Of a DNA stretch of 64,000 nt, positions 44,874 to 55,087 are shown piece after piece. Location: NCBI RefSeq assembly GCF_963665995.1, contig NZ_OY762512.1:868001-932000 (forward strand), written 5' to 3'. Made by a program: the position numbers and the translations under genes. Every line of letters starts with the position of its first letter. The first letter of the stretch is position 1. The notes beneath the pieces were generated by a model that made no database searches, had not been told where the DNA came from, and worked only from the letters and a program-made list of their open reading frames with translations. Source of the stretch: Pleurocapsa sp. FMAR1 (GTDB taxonomy: Bacteria; Cyanobacteriota; Cyanobacteriia; Cyanobacteriales; Xenococcaceae).

Positions 44874-46223
44874 TTATTGCAAAACTTGGGTCAATGTCTC
44901 GACAAAGTTAGGATAAGAAATTGAAGCTGCTTCGGCACGGTGAATGGTGGTTTTGCCTGTAGCATTTAAAGCTGCGATCGCTAAACTCATGGCAATACGA
45001 TGATCCGTAAAGCTATCAACTTCTGTTCCTTTAAGTTGCCTCCCGCCAGTAATTTCTAAACCATCACTTAATTCACTGATATTTGCCCCCATTTTGCCTA
45101 ATTCTGTTGCCATTACCGCTAGGCGATCGCTTTCTTTAACTCTCAATTCTGCTGCATCTTTAATCACCGTTGTTCCTTCGGCAAAGGCAGCAGCCACGGC
45201 TAAAACTGGTATTTCATCAATCAGACGGGGAATGATATCTCCCGATATTTCACAGGCTTTTAGCTGACTGTATTTAACTCGCAAGTCTGCCACGGGTTCA
45301 CCTGCCACAGTTCGCTCATTCTCACGCCCGATATCTGCTTCCATCATTGCCAAGGCTTCTAATACTCCCGTGCGGGTAGGATTTACTCCTACATTGGTAA
45401 TCAGCAAATCTGAACCAGGAACAATTGCCCCAGCTACTAACCAAAAAGCAGCCGAACTTATATCTCCAGGTACAATAACCTGTTGTCCTTTTAGTTCTGG
45501 TTGTCCTGTCAGGGTGACGCTATGGGTATCTGTATCAATATTTAGGGTTGCGCCAAAAGCTTGCAGCATTCTTTCACTATGATCGCGGGATAAAGCAGGT
45601 TCGGTTACGGTAGTTTTGCCCTCTACCATTAATCCTGCTAATAACACACAAGACTTAACCTGTGCTGAGGCAATGGGAGAATGATAGTGAGTTGGTTTTA
45701 GCTGTTGTCCTTTTACCGCTAAGGGCGCAAGAGAATTGCTTTTTCTGCCCCAAATACTTGCTCCCATCTGCTCTAAAGGTTTAATCACCCGCGACATGGG
45801 ACGCGATCGCAATGAGTTATCCCCTGTCACAGTAAACAAGCGATCGGGGTGAGAAGCTAGTAGCCCTAACATCAAGCGCATAGTAGTCCCTGAGTTGCCA
45901 GCATCTAAGATATCTGAAGGCTCTTGAAGATTGCCTAAACCTACTCCTCTCACTACTACTCGTTGAGAATTCAATTCTGATATCTCTGCCCCCATTGCCC
46001 GAAAACAGGCTGCTGTGCTGCGGGGATCTTCTCCTAAGAGTAAACCTTCAATTACTGTTTCCCCTTGGGCGATCGCTCCTAGCATCAAGGCACGATGCGA
46101 AATAGACTTATCCCCAGGAATGGTAATACTACCTTTGACTGTAATCCTTATACTGTGAGGATCGATCGATAACGTTTGCGAATTTGGCGCGCTGTTTTGA
46201 ATGCTTACAAGAGGAGAAGACAT
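44874..46223 (-). CDS. aroA: 3-phosphoshikimate 1-carboxyvinyltransferase (EPSP synthase)
   Basis: 449 residues; sixth step of the shikimate pathway to chorismate. Signatures: [20 protein letters not shown], the family motif [47 protein letters not shown] and [28 protein letters not shown], and [15 protein letters not shown]. The residues in the glycine-rich loop (GNSGTT) resemble class II rather than E. coli-like enzymes. The ~25 N-terminal residues before the domain are variable. Convergent with the GT2 gene; ribBA lies upstream in the same direction. Confidence 0.96.
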   Translation of the reverse strand: MSSPLVSIQNSAPNSQTLSIDPHSIRITVKGSITIPGDKSISHRALMLGAIAQGETVIEGLLLGEDPRSTAACFRAMGAEISELNSQRVVVRGVGLGNLQEPSDILDAGNSGTTMRLMLGLLASHPDRLFTVTGDNSLRSRPMSRVIKPLEQMGASIWGRKSNSLAPLAVKGQQLKPTHYHSPIASAQVKSCVLLAGLMVEGKTTVTEPALSRDHSERMLQAFGATLNIDTDTHSVTLTGQPELKGQQVIVPGDISSAAFWLVAGAIVPGSDLLITNVGVNPTRTGVLEALAMMEADIGRENERTVAGEPVADLRVKYSQLKACEISGDIIPRLIDEIPVLAVAAAFAEGTTVIKDAAELRVKESDRLAVMATELGKMGANISELSDGLEITGGRQLKGTEVDSFTDHRIAMSLAIAALNATGKTTIHRAEAASISYPNFVETLTQVLQ

Positions 46224-46273
46224 AAAGTAATAATATCAGGCTTGGTTGAATAGTTAAATACTTTAGAGATTAG

Positions 46274-46396
46274 GGAATACTGACCTATCAAGACAAAGGC
46301 GCCGAAGTGCCTCATGTACGCGCATCGGGTATCGAGCTATTTTCTCTTCTGACCAACGGTCAATTAAGAAGTGAGCATTTTCATTCAAAGCTATAA
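46274..46396 (+). other. Possible gene remnant, no start codon
   Basis: An open frame of about 40 codons on the plus strand, between two minus-strand genes and running into the 3' end of ribBA. It reads as protein-like (LTYQDKGAEVPHVRASGIE and LFSLLTNGQLRSEHFH) and ends at a TAA, but has no ATG. It may be the 3' tail of a decayed gene, possibly a nuclease or transposon-type gene; I cannot identify it. Confidence 0.25.
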
Positions 46397-48039
46397 ATAG
46401 TTTGGCTTTCGATTTTATCAAGGCTTGAAGGTTTTTGCTCCAGACTGTAATTTTGACGATCTAATTTGACCTGTAAACCAGTCATCGGGTCATCTCCAGA
46501 AGCAATCAAAAATTCTAAACGACTAACATTTTGCCATTGCGCTAAAGTATCTAAAATTTTGATTACCCCCCATAGATAGGGATGGTTATCTTGATACCAA
46601 TCTGAACTAGCTAAATTAGGTTGGTCTAAACCAAGATGAAAAATTAGAGAAGATCTGCTAAACAAAGCGATCGCAATCGGTCGAGCCTCTTGCTGGACTA
46701 AAAAGTTATCTTCTTGAGCAAGATAGCGAATTTTATCAAGCTTTTCATATTGAACTTCAGGGGTAATATCCTCTTTCCAGGTAATTCCCACGGTAATTAA
46801 ATAAGTCTGCAAGAGCAGGTGACCCAGTTTTTTAGCTTTAGTAGCCAAGTATCCAGAGTTGTAGTCAGTGGCTTCAATCAGTAAAGGCAGACGATCGACC
46901 ATCTCTAAACCATAACCTTTTAAACCAGCTATTTTCCTAGGATTATTAGTGATCAGGCGAATCTGTTTAATACCCAAATCATTAAGAATTTGCGCTCCCA
47001 TACCATAGTCTCTTAAGTCAGCAGGAAAACCTAGCCTCTCGTTAGCTTCTACCGTGTCTAGACCCATATCTTGTAAAGTATAAGCTTTGAGCTTATTTAC
47101 CAGTCCAATGCCTCTACCTTCCTGGCGTAAATAAACCACAACTCCTAATCCGTGTGCCTCGATCATCTTTAAAGCAGCCTGTAGCTGCATCCGACAGTCA
47201 CAACGCATCGATCCCAGAGAATCTCCCGTTAAGCATTCAGAGTGCATCCGCACTACGGCAGGTTTAGTTCCTAGTTCAGCTAAATCTCCTTTGACAATTG
47301 CCAAATGTTCTGTATTGTCTAAAGTGTTACGGTAAGCATAAATTTGAAAGTCGCCAAACTGACTGGGAAACTTGCAGACTGTCTCTCGATAAACAAAGCG
47401 ATCGTGCTTCAGACGATAGCTAATCAAGTCGGCAATGCTAATCAGTTTTAGCTTATGTTCACGGGCATATTCGACCAATTCTGGTAACCTTGCCATCGAA
47501 CCATTTCGATTTTGAATTTCACAGATAACTCCTGCTGGATATAAACCTGCTAATCTTGCCAAGTCTACTGCTGCCTCTGTATGCCCTGCCCTTTTTAAAA
47601 CTCCCCCATTTCTAGCTCGTAAAGGGAAAATATGCCCAGGACGAACCAAGTCATCGGGAATACTGGCGGGATTGATTGCCACTTGAATAGTACGGGCGCG
47701 ATCGTCGGCAGAAATACCTGTGGTTACTCCCAATTTGGGAGAAGCGTCAATACTAACCGTAAAGGCAGTTTGATTGCGATCGGTGTTTTTGCTAACCATT
47801 AGAGGTAAATCTAAGGTATCCAAGCGATCGCCCGTCATTGCCACGCAAATTAACCCCCTGGCTTCTACTGCCATGAAGTTAATCATGCTAGGAGTAGCAA
47901 ACTGGGCAGCACAAATGAGATCCCCCTCATTTTCGCGGTTTTCATCGTCGACTACAACTACTGAGCGACCTGCTTTAATTTCAGCTAAAGCTGAATCGAT
48001 AGAATCAAAATTGACGGAACTAGTTTGAGGCGTTTGCAC
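46381..48039 (-). CDS. ribBA: Bifunctional RibBA: DHBP synthase / GTP cyclohydrolase II
   Basis: 552 residues. Residues ~1-205 are RibB (DDENRENEGDLICAAQ; RPGHIFPLRARNGGVLKRAGHTEA), which makes 3,4-dihydroxy-2-butanone 4-phosphate. Residues ~206-405 are RibA (RMHSECLTGDSLGSMRCDCR with the zinc cysteines; YLRQEGRGIGLVNKL; GLGIKQIR-like segment), which opens GTP; both feed riboflavin synthesis. The last ~145 residues form an extra domain (ITPEVQYEKLDKIRYLAQED, LDTLAQWQNVSRLEFLIAS) seen in cyanobacterial proteins; its role is unknown. No FMN riboswitch was recognised upstream. Confidence 0.95.
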   Translation of the reverse strand: MQTPQTSSVNFDSIDSALAEIKAGRSVVVVDDENRENEGDLICAAQFATPSMINFMAVEARGLICVAMTGDRLDTLDLPLMVSKNTDRNQTAFTVSIDASPKLGVTTGISADDRARTIQVAINPASIPDDLVRPGHIFPLRARNGGVLKRAGHTEAAVDLARLAGLYPAGVICEIQNRNGSMARLPELVEYAREHKLKLISIADLISYRLKHDRFVYRETVCKFPSQFGDFQIYAYRNTLDNTEHLAIVKGDLAELGTKPAVVRMHSECLTGDSLGSMRCDCRMQLQAALKMIEAHGLGVVVYLRQEGRGIGLVNKLKAYTLQDMGLDTVEANERLGFPADLRDYGMGAQILNDLGIKQIRLITNNPRKIAGLKGYGLEMVDRLPLLIEATDYNSGYLATKAKKLGHLLLQTYLITVGITWKEDITPEVQYEKLDKIRYLAQEDNFLVQQEARPIAIALFSRSSLIFHLGLDQPNLASSDWYQDNHPYLWGVIKILDTLAQWQNVSRLEFLIASGDDPMTGLQVKLDRQNYSLEQKPSSLDKIESQTIYSFE

Positions 48040-48379
48040 TACAAAAACTCAAATTAAATTAAAGTACCTGAAAATAAATTCTGAGTACTTAAACAATTGT
48101 AACTTTTTTCTCTCATAGTTTTCGCTTACCCCCTAGGCTAAAATAATTCAATGGTTTCACGCTTTAAGCAATATTTGTTAAAAGTTTGTTGAATTATCTG
48201 ACAAACTAGTCAATCAATAATAAACTGAGTTTTAATATAAGGTAAGCAAGTTCGCTGCACTCAAGCTAAAACAATATTTATCAAATTACTGAGTTTTCCC
48301 TCTCTCTTCAAACCCTCAACTGGGTCTATTTAGTTTTTCAACATCTAGCTAATCTTTTATTTATAGAGAATATTCGACT
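48040..48379. other. Gap between divergent ribBA and the GH57-like gene
   Basis: About 340 bases, AT-rich. It must carry both promoters. I see no repeat, hairpin with T-run or coding frame worth reporting. Confidence 0.45.
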
Positions 48380-50950
48380 ATGGTATCCAGTCTACCCAGC
48401 AAAACTATTGCCCCTGTTCAGGCAACAACAAAAACTAAGCACGATCCCCTCAAAACTGCTCAAGGAGTATACGTTACTGTTCACGGACATTTTTATCAGC
48501 CACCGAGGGAAAACCCCTACCTCAATACAATTGAGAGGCAGCCTAGCGCGCACCCATATCATGATTGGAATGAACGCATCCATCATGAATGCTATCGTCC
48601 TAATGCTTTTGCCCGCATCCTTAATCATCAACGAGAAGTAGTGGGGATCGTTAACAACTTTGAATATCTCAGCTTTAATATCGGTGCGACTTTGATGTCG
48701 TGGTTAGAAAAATACGATCCCGAAGTCTATCAACGCATACTAGAGGCGGATCGCCAAAGTTGCCAAAGACTAAACGGACACGGTAATGCGATCGCCCAAG
48801 TTTATAATCATATTATTCTTCCTTTGGCAAATCAGCGGGATAAAATTACGCAAATTCGCTGGGGGAAAGAAGATTTTTGCGATCGCTTTGGGCGCGATCC
48901 CGAAGGGATGTGGCTAGCGGAAACTGCCGTTGATTACCAAACTTTAGAAGTCTTAATCCAAGAGGAAATCAAGTTTATTATTCTTGCTCCTTCTCAAGCA
49001 CAAAGATGTCGCTTGATGTCTACCAAAGAAGAAACCAAATGGCAAGAAGTAGGAAGTTCGCAGATAGATCCTACTTGTCCCTATCGTTGCTTTGTAGATG
49101 AAAATCGCTATATTGATATTTTCTTTTACGATGGTCCAATTTCCCGCGACATGGGCTTTAACGATGTTCTCGAAACAACAGATAATTTTATTACTAGACT
49201 AGGACAAGCCATAAAAACAGATGAGGATCAGCGTCCTTCTCAACTAATCAACGTTGCTACCGATGGTGAAACCTTTGGACATCACAAAGGTGGAACAGAA
49301 AAATGTCTTGCCTATGCCTTTAAACAAAAATTTGCCAACTATGGCTGGACGGTTACTAACTATGCTCACTATCTTAGTATCTGTCCTCCTACCTGGGAAG
49401 TTGTACTCAAGCCTGTAACAGCCTGGAGTTGCGCCCATGGAGTCGATCGCTGGCAAGATGATTGTGGCTGTGCTAGTGGTGGCGGTTGGCATCAAAAATG
49501 GCGTAAACCGCTGCGAGATTCTTTAGACTGGCTACGGGATCGATTAGTAACCATATATCAAGAGACAGGAAGCAAGTTTTTCCGCGATCCTTGGCTTGCT
49601 AGAAATGAATATATTGAAGTATTGCGCGATCGCTCTTCGGCAAATATCGAGCAGTTTTTACAAGGTCATCAGCAAAAAGAATTATCACCCACAGAGAAAA
49701 TTGACGCTCTGCGCCTACTAGAAATGCAGCGTCATACACTGTTGATGTATACAAGCTGTGGCTGGTTTTTTGAAGAGATTTCTCGTCCTGAAGGTACCCA
49801 AATTCTGCGCTATGCAGCACGGGCTTTAGAGTTGGCCGGAGAAGTATCAGGGATCGATCTCAAGCAAGAATTTGTGCGTCATTTGGCTAAAGCTCCTAGT
49901 AATGTTATATCCTTTGGGAATGGCGAGAAAGTATATCAGGAGCTAGTTATCCCTTCTCAAGTTAGTTTGCAGCAGGTAGCTGCTCACTATGCTATTAGCT
50001 CTCTATTTACTAACTATCGGCAACAAAAACAAAAACGCATTTACTGTTATGAAGTAGAGCAATTAGATTATCAAAAGCAAGAGCTAGGGACGCTGACTCT
50101 TTCTGTAGGACAGGTGCGTTTAACTTCCGAGATTACCTGGGAAAGCCAGCATTTTGTCTTTGCGGTGCTGCATCTTGGAGGATGGGATTTTCATTGCTGC
50201 ATTAATAGTTTTGATGGTCGTTTGGCTTATGCAGAATTAAAACAACAGCTATTTACTAATATTCAACAGGCGAGTGCTGCTCAAGTGATTTTAACCATGA
50301 ATCGTTTAATGGGGAATCAATCATTTAATCTCAAGCATTTATTTGCTGAAGAAAGACAACGTATCATTAGACTTCTGACCACTAAAACTAAAAAGCACTT
50401 AGATCAGCTATACACTCAGGTATACCGTGAAAACTATAGTATGCTAGCAGCTTTCCACAGGGAAGAATTACCTGTTCCCCAAGAATTAAAGGTGGCTGCG
50501 GATGTTGCCCTATCCTATCGTTGTCTAGAAACAGTTAAGAATTTAGAAAAAGTGATTGAAGATCCTCTTGCCGTAGATAGTTGTTTGGCAGAATTAACGG
50601 CAACAGCAACGGAAGCTTACTATCTTCAATGCCAGCTAAATATTGACGAAGCTAAGAAAATTCTCGAACAAACGATCTTACGCTTGCTATGGAAACTACT
50701 TTACAATGGCGATCCCGCAACCTTAGAAGCAGATATATGCAGATTAGAAAAAGCGATCGCCGTAGGTGAGCAATTGAACCTTGGTTTAGTTTTAGACCGC
50801 GCCCAAGAAGTTTACTTTAACTGTTTGCATCAACGTATATTACCCGACTGTTTGCTTAACAACCATAGCTGTCGTTGGGAAAGTGGACAATTAAAGCCTT
50901 TGCTAAAACTAGGACAAAAACTAGCAATTAACGTTAGTGGTTGGGTGTAG
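48380..50950 (+). CDS. DUF3536 GH57-like glycoside hydrolase
   Basis: 856 residues. The N-terminal GH57-type fold is clear: VYVTVHGHFYQPPRENPYL, DWNERIHHECYRPNAFARIL, NFEYLSFNIGATLMSWL, PEGMWLAETAVDYQTLEVL (the catalytic Glu region), and the acid Asp in NVATDGETFGHHKGGTEKCLAYA. A cysteine cluster CAHG..RWQDDCGCASGGGWHQ follows. The C-terminal half is DUF3536, helical. GH57 members are alpha-amylases, branching enzymes or alpha-galactosidases; the substrate here is not known. Soluble, no signal peptide. HIP1 sites are frequent within it. Confidence 0.92.
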   Translation: MVSSLPSKTIAPVQATTKTKHDPLKTAQGVYVTVHGHFYQPPRENPYLNTIERQPSAHPYHDWNERIHHECYRPNAFARILNHQREVVGIVNNFEYLSFNIGATLMSWLEKYDPEVYQRILEADRQSCQRLNGHGNAIAQVYNHIILPLANQRDKITQIRWGKEDFCDRFGRDPEGMWLAETAVDYQTLEVLIQEEIKFIILAPSQAQRCRLMSTKEETKWQEVGSSQIDPTCPYRCFVDENRYIDIFFYDGPISRDMGFNDVLETTDNFITRLGQAIKTDEDQRPSQLINVATDGETFGHHKGGTEKCLAYAFKQKFANYGWTVTNYAHYLSICPPTWEVVLKPVTAWSCAHGVDRWQDDCGCASGGGWHQKWRKPLRDSLDWLRDRLVTIYQETGSKFFRDPWLARNEYIEVLRDRSSANIEQFLQGHQQKELSPTEKIDALRLLEMQRHTLLMYTSCGWFFEEISRPEGTQILRYAARALELAGEVSGIDLKQEFVRHLAKAPSNVISFGNGEKVYQELVIPSQVSLQQVAAHYAISSLFTNYRQQKQKRIYCYEVEQLDYQKQELGTLTLSVGQVRLTSEITWESQHFVFAVLHLGGWDFHCCINSFDGRLAYAELKQQLFTNIQQASAAQVILTMNRLMGNQSFNLKHLFAEERQRIIRLLTTKTKKHLDQLYTQVYRENYSMLAAFHREELPVPQELKVAADVALSYRCLETVKNLEKVIEDPLAVDSCLAELTATATEAYYLQCQLNIDEAKKILEQTILRLLWKLLYNGDPATLEADICRLEKAIAVGEQLNLGLVLDRAQEVYFNCLHQRILPDCLLNNHSCRWESGQLKPLLKLGQKLAINVSGWV

Positions 50951-50973
50951 TTTCAACCTTCTCATCTCTGTAC

Positions 50974-51049
50974 GGGCGAACGGCCCTTCGGGTTCGGCAG
51001 TCGCTTCAAGTCGGGAAACCCGCCCAATGCGCTGCCTCACCGTTCGCCC
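50974..51049. repeat. 76-bp fold-back repeat
   Basis: Perfect 10-bp terminal inverted repeats (GGGCGAACGG at 50974-50983, CCGTTCGCCC at 51040-51049) surround GC-rich DNA with an inner CCC-TTC-GGG hairpin. The interior phrase CTTCGGGTTCG...AAGTCGGG recurs near 59804-59833, so it is a member of a dispersed family. It sits between a plus-strand and a minus-strand gene end and could act as a bidirectional terminator, or be a MITE-like insert. Confidence 0.75.
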
Positions 51050-51064
51050 CTAACTGACTCCTAC

Positions 51065-52699
51065 CTATTTTTCATCTTGAAGTGAATTAAAACGACTTAG
51101 CCAAATCTGTTGTTGAGGTATGGGTAAGGGCATATCTGCTGCTTCAAAAGCATTTTTGAGCCGACGGCGAAATTCGCGAGAGATATCCCACTGTTTGAGG
51201 GGTTCGGTTTTAAACCAGATACGAATAACAAAGCCTCGCTCGGCGAAATCTTCTACACCTAATACCTCTGGCGGTTCGAGAATGTTATCGCGACATTCAC
51301 AGTCTTGATACATTTGCGTTGCTACCTGTTCAATTAAGGCGATCGCTCGATCCACATCGGCTTGATATGCCACATGAATCTTTAAGTCAGATCTCGACCA
51401 GCCATTAGAATGATTGGCGACAATGTTAACAGAACTATTAGGAATAGTAATCAAACGTCCTTCTCCATCCCGAAGCTGAGTAATCCGTAAATTCAAATTT
51501 TCAACTAATCCTCCTACTTCGCCAATAGTTACCACATCACCGACGGCATATTGATCTTCCAAAATAATTAGCAAACCATTGATAGTATCTTTAATCAGGT
51601 TTTGCGAAGCAAAAGAAAAAGCTAAACCCAAAACTCCCGCACCAGCTAGCAAAGGAGCGATGTTCAGACCAATAATGGTCAGGGAGATAAATAAAGCAAT
51701 ACCCGCCCAAAAGCAAGTGACTATGCCTCTAAACAGACGAGAAAAAGTATTAACCCTAACCTGGAGTCGGTGATTTGTATCGGGGCTTAATACATAGTTA
51801 TCAGTAAAAGCTTTACCCGTGATAACTGTATTAATTCTAGCGATCGCAGCGAAGCTGAGACGAATTAAAACATAACAAATCCAGACAACAACTATCAACC
51901 GCAGCGGAATCCTGAGAATGGTAACGATCCACAGTTGAGTCAAGCGAGTGTCAGGAAATAAGCCCAAAATAAGCAACATTCCGCCAACCCAGATAGTTAT
52001 CTGAGTCAGTTGTAATAGGCGGTGCTGTACTTCTTTGAGGTTAAATGTTTTTCTTTGCTCTAATTGAGATGATAAAGACTCGGCATCTAGGCTCAAGGTA
52101 ACTTTGTCTTTGGTTAGGCGTTTGCTCCAGCGCAATAGAACAAAGTTGATCAGCACCATCAGCAGCAAGACAACTGCTGATAATTTGGCTTGCTTGAGTA
52201 AAAATATAGGCTGTCTTTCTAACTTGGCTTTTTCCAATCCTGTTTCGATGCGATCGGCTATTTGCTGTGCCTGAGATTCTAGATTGACATCGCCAACAGC
52301 TACATCACTACTATCAAGTGTCAAAACAGGGATCTTTTTGTCGCCTACTGCCACATCAAGACTTTGCTTATTTTGATCTCCTTGAGCAGAAACGTTTAAT
52401 CGGGCATGATTAGACTTGAGATATACACTTTTGATATCGGCTAACTTTTCTTCTGTATATTTAATTCGTTGACCTAAATCTGCTTTTTGGTCTGATAATT
52501 TAAATACACAACGACCATCCAAATATACGCAAGCTGAAATAGCAGTATCAGTTGAATCACTATCTAGCTTGAGGGTTTCTAAATTCAGTTTGGGCAACAG
52601 TGGCAACTGCGCCCAAACTGGACTAGCAAAAAGATTAATAAAAATAACCGTGCTGATTAATACCCATAAGAGAAAATTCTTTTTAGTCATGCTACCCAT
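51065..52699 (-). CDS. MscS-family mechanosensitive channel
   Basis: 544 residues with a signal peptide (FLLWVLISTVIFINLFASPVWA). A ~150-residue periplasmic N-terminal domain is followed by at least four membrane segments (~175-195, 232-252, 265-290, 330-370) and the MscS pore and beta domain: LLAGAGVLGLAFSFASQNLIKDTINGLLIILEDQYAVGD, then GGLVENLNLRITQLRDGEGRLITIPNS and the C-terminal alpha/beta vestibule. It releases solutes on osmotic downshock. A second start at 52690 is possible. Confidence 0.92.
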   Translation of the reverse strand: MGSMTKKNFLLWVLISTVIFINLFASPVWAQLPLLPKLNLETLKLDSDSTDTAISACVYLDGRCVFKLSDQKADLGQRIKYTEEKLADIKSVYLKSNHARLNVSAQGDQNKQSLDVAVGDKKIPVLTLDSSDVAVGDVNLESQAQQIADRIETGLEKAKLERQPIFLLKQAKLSAVVLLLMVLINFVLLRWSKRLTKDKVTLSLDAESLSSQLEQRKTFNLKEVQHRLLQLTQITIWVGGMLLILGLFPDTRLTQLWIVTILRIPLRLIVVVWICYVLIRLSFAAIARINTVITGKAFTDNYVLSPDTNHRLQVRVNTFSRLFRGIVTCFWAGIALFISLTIIGLNIAPLLAGAGVLGLAFSFASQNLIKDTINGLLIILEDQYAVGDVVTIGEVGGLVENLNLRITQLRDGEGRLITIPNSSVNIVANHSNGWSRSDLKIHVAYQADVDRAIALIEQVATQMYQDCECRDNILEPPEVLGVEDFAERGFVIRIWFKTEPLKQWDISREFRRRLKNAFEAADMPLPIPQQQIWLSRFNSLQDEK

Positions 52700-52903
52700 A
52701 AACTAATCTGCCAGCAACTGGCGATCGCCGTCAATAATATAAATAACTTGTCTTATCTACTTGTGATTTGACTTACGTTTGATTTTTAATCATTTATAAC
52801 TCAACAAATATTAGAACTTAATCCAGTAATTTGTTAATCTTTCATAAAGTCGTCTTAAACTTAATTTTTCACCTTAACTCAGCGTTTATAGCAGCAACGC
52901 CTT

Positions 52904-53785
52904 ATGCCCTTGTCTCGTATAATAAGCTCAGTAGTAGCGATCGCCCTGGCTTTGGGAATGATTATTCTCGGAGGATGGTATTTTACCCTTGGTATAGGTA
53001 TTTTAATTGTCTTGGCACAATTAGAATACTTTCGATTAGTTCGTGCCAAAGGAGTAGAACCTGCTGCAAAAACCACTTTAATTGTGTCTCAACTTCTGCT
53101 GATCAGCTCTACCATTGCGCCGAGCGTAACTGACGCGATGTTTTGCTTGGGAGGAACAATTATTTGTTTCTATCTGCTGTTTCAACCTAAAATGGCAACT
53201 ATTGCCGATATTTCAAGCTCTATTTTAGGCTTATTTTACACAGGTTATCTGCCTACTTTCTGGGTACGGTTGCGAGTTAGCTTACCTAATACAAACAACG
53301 GCAGCAACCTACCTTTAGACGGCTATTGGCCCGACTCTTGGCTCAATCCTAGCCAGTTTCCTACCGCTTTAACCCTGACGTTTTTAGTGATGGCTTGTAT
53401 TTGGGCAGCAGACATTGGCGCATATACTATGGGTAAAAGTTTTGGTCGTACCAGACTTTCAGATATTAGCCCGAAAAAAACCGTCGAAGGTGCTGTATTC
53501 GGGGTAATTGGTAGCTTAATAGTGGCAGAATTGGGAGCTTGGTATTTTGATTTTCCTGCATGGCAACTTAGTGGAGTTATGCTAGGCACGCTGATTGGTA
53601 TTACTAGCTTATTGGGAGATTTAACCGAGTCAATGATGAAGCGAGATGCTGGGGTAAAAGATTCAGGACAGTTAATTCCTGGGCATGGAGGTATTTTAGA
53701 TAGAACCGACAGTTACGTTTTTACTGCTCCTTTGGTATATTATTTTTTTACTTTATTATTACCTTTACTCTCAGCTAATATCTAA
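52904..53785 (+). CDS. cdsA: Phosphatidate cytidylyltransferase CdsA
   Basis: 293 residues, seven to eight membrane segments. It makes CDP-diacylglycerol from CTP and phosphatidate, the branch point to phosphatidylglycerol. The family signature SMMKRDAGVKDSGQLIPG followed by HGGILDRTDSY is complete, and DIGAYTMGKSFGRTRLSDISPKKTVEGA precedes it. The start is consistent with the first Met before the first helix. A GC-rich repeat cluster follows. Confidence 0.95.
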   Translation: MPLSRIISSVVAIALALGMIILGGWYFTLGIGILIVLAQLEYFRLVRAKGVEPAAKTTLIVSQLLLISSTIAPSVTDAMFCLGGTIICFYLLFQPKMATIADISSSILGLFYTGYLPTFWVRLRVSLPNTNNGSNLPLDGYWPDSWLNPSQFPTALTLTFLVMACIWAADIGAYTMGKSFGRTRLSDISPKKTVEGAVFGVIGSLIVAELGAWYFDFPAWQLSGVMLGTLIGITSLLGDLTESMMKRDAGVKDSGQLIPGHGGILDRTDSYVFTAPLVYYFFTLLLPLLSANI

Positions 53786-53820
53786 ACATTACCAACATCG
53801 TTAACGTTACGCAAAATAAA

Positions 53821-54012
53821 CTGCTGCGCCGTAGTCCCTGCGGGGGGTACCCCTTGGCTAGTTATTAGTTCCTGTGGGGATTATCCCCCTTGGCTATTTA
53901 TTGGTGCAGGGCATTCGCTTGGCGCGTTTTGGGTGGGAAGATTCCTACCCAAAAGCCGCCAACCAGATCGTCCCCCAAGGGGAAACTTCGCTGCCTTGCA
54001 GCGTGCATCAAA
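53821..54012. repeat. GC-rich repeat cluster with a tandem pair and a long hairpin
   Basis: Two imperfect tandem units, 53833-53866 and 53867-53902, share AGT(C/T)CCTG(C/T)GGGG...CCCCTTGGCTA. Downstream, TTTTGGGTGGGAA (53927-53939) pairs with TTCCTACCCAAAA (53942-53954) as a near-perfect hairpin with a G-T step. Similar GC-rich palindromic DNA recurs at 25 kb, 51 kb and 59-62 kb. No coding frame. Confidence 0.7.
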
Positions 54013-54068
54013 TATAGTCTTGAATTCTACCTGATTGAGACTACTAAAAACTAAAAACTTTTTGATAA

Positions 54069-54095
54069 AAAAAGACGAGCATTAAAAAGCTCGCC
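54069..54095 (-). terminator. Terminator of the PRC-barrel gene
   Basis: On the minus strand GGCGAGC (95-89 of this block) pairs with GCTCGTC (80-74), including one G-U pair, and is followed by a run of seven Ts. The G-U pair only forms in the minus-strand RNA, which fixes the orientation. Confidence 0.8.
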
Positions 54096-54121
54096 TTGTA
54101 AATAACCTGATGTAATTTTAT

Positions 54122-55087
54122 TTAGCCTGGTTCTTCCTCATATTCAGGAGCTTTTTCTTTTTTGGGAATATTTATTGCTGGAGGATTATAGGGTTCAGGT
54201 TTGATATCATCATCCCAAACATCTTCATTTGTTACTTCTTCATATTCGTATTCCTTAACTGGTGGCGCATCATACACTGGTGCATCATAAATTTCAGGTT
54301 CTGCATCTTCCCAATTATTTTCTTCATATTCTTCTTCATAGGGAATTGCTTGTGCCTGCTGTCTAATTGGCTGTTGAGCAACACGATTTTCTTGCCATTC
54401 GTCTTCATCCCATCTTTCTTCCATTACGGGTTCTCTAGAATCTACAGGTGTAGAAATCGGTGTACGAATTGGAGTTCCTGTACCTAGCTGGTTTTCCGCA
54501 TTGATAGTTTGAGGATAATAGTCTTCGCGATCTTTTTCCCAAGGAGGACGACCAATACCCAAACGCTCCAAAAGACCGACTGAAATTTGTTCAATCCGTT
54601 CTTCTGAGCCTTCAAAAACAATTAAGCGATTAGGACCACTGCTAACCACCTCTTCGATAGATAGTTCGTAGGTACTAATAAACTGTTCGGGGATCTGCGG
54701 TAGTCCCAGTGAAGCAATCACAATCGAGTTTACTGCTCCATTTTCTGCATCAAACTGAAAATCTCTAACCTTACCTAGAGGTTCGCCAGCTTCAGTAATC
54801 ACTTCGCAACTAATTAGCTTACTGTAAGCCTCAATATCTATATCTTCTATTGCACTTTCATCGTCGACCAAAATCACGTCTCCAGTCTGACGAATACTGT
54901 CAAGGTACATATACTTTGGTATTCCAGAAACCGAAAGTAAATTATCTCGCAGTCCTAAAGCCACTATTTCTCTGCGATCTATATCGACCAAAACCTCTTT
55001 TACCACTCCTAATCGTTTACCGCTATTACGGGCGATAACCTGAGTGTTGATAAATTCAGAGCGCAGATGTATGTTTTCGGTTGTCAT
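54122..55087 (-). CDS. PRC-barrel domain protein with acidic tail
   Basis: 321 residues. Two PRC-barrel domains: residues ~7-80 (VIARNSGKRLGVVKEVLVDI; VALGLRDNLLS) and ~92-170 (CEVITEAGEPLGKVRDFQFD; SIVIASLGLPQIPE). The C-terminal ~130 residues are strongly acidic and rich in Glu, Tyr, Pro and Asp, with repeats such as YDAPVYDAPP; they are probably disordered. PRC barrels occur in RimM and in photosynthetic proteins. In cyanobacteria related proteins act in assembly or as scaffold-like factors; the specific role here is unknown. A strong terminator follows. Confidence 0.88.
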   Translation of the reverse strand: MTTENIHLRSEFINTQVIARNSGKRLGVVKEVLVDIDRREIVALGLRDNLLSVSGIPKYMYLDSIRQTGDVILVDDESAIEDIDIEAYSKLISCEVITEAGEPLGKVRDFQFDAENGAVNSIVIASLGLPQIPEQFISTYELSIEEVVSSGPNRLIVFEGSEERIEQISVGLLERLGIGRPPWEKDREDYYPQTINAENQLGTGTPIRTPISTPVDSREPVMEERWDEDEWQENRVAQQPIRQQAQAIPYEEEYEENNWEDAEPEIYDAPVYDAPPVKEYEYEEVTNEDVWDDDIKPEPYNPPAINIPKKEKAPEYEEEPG

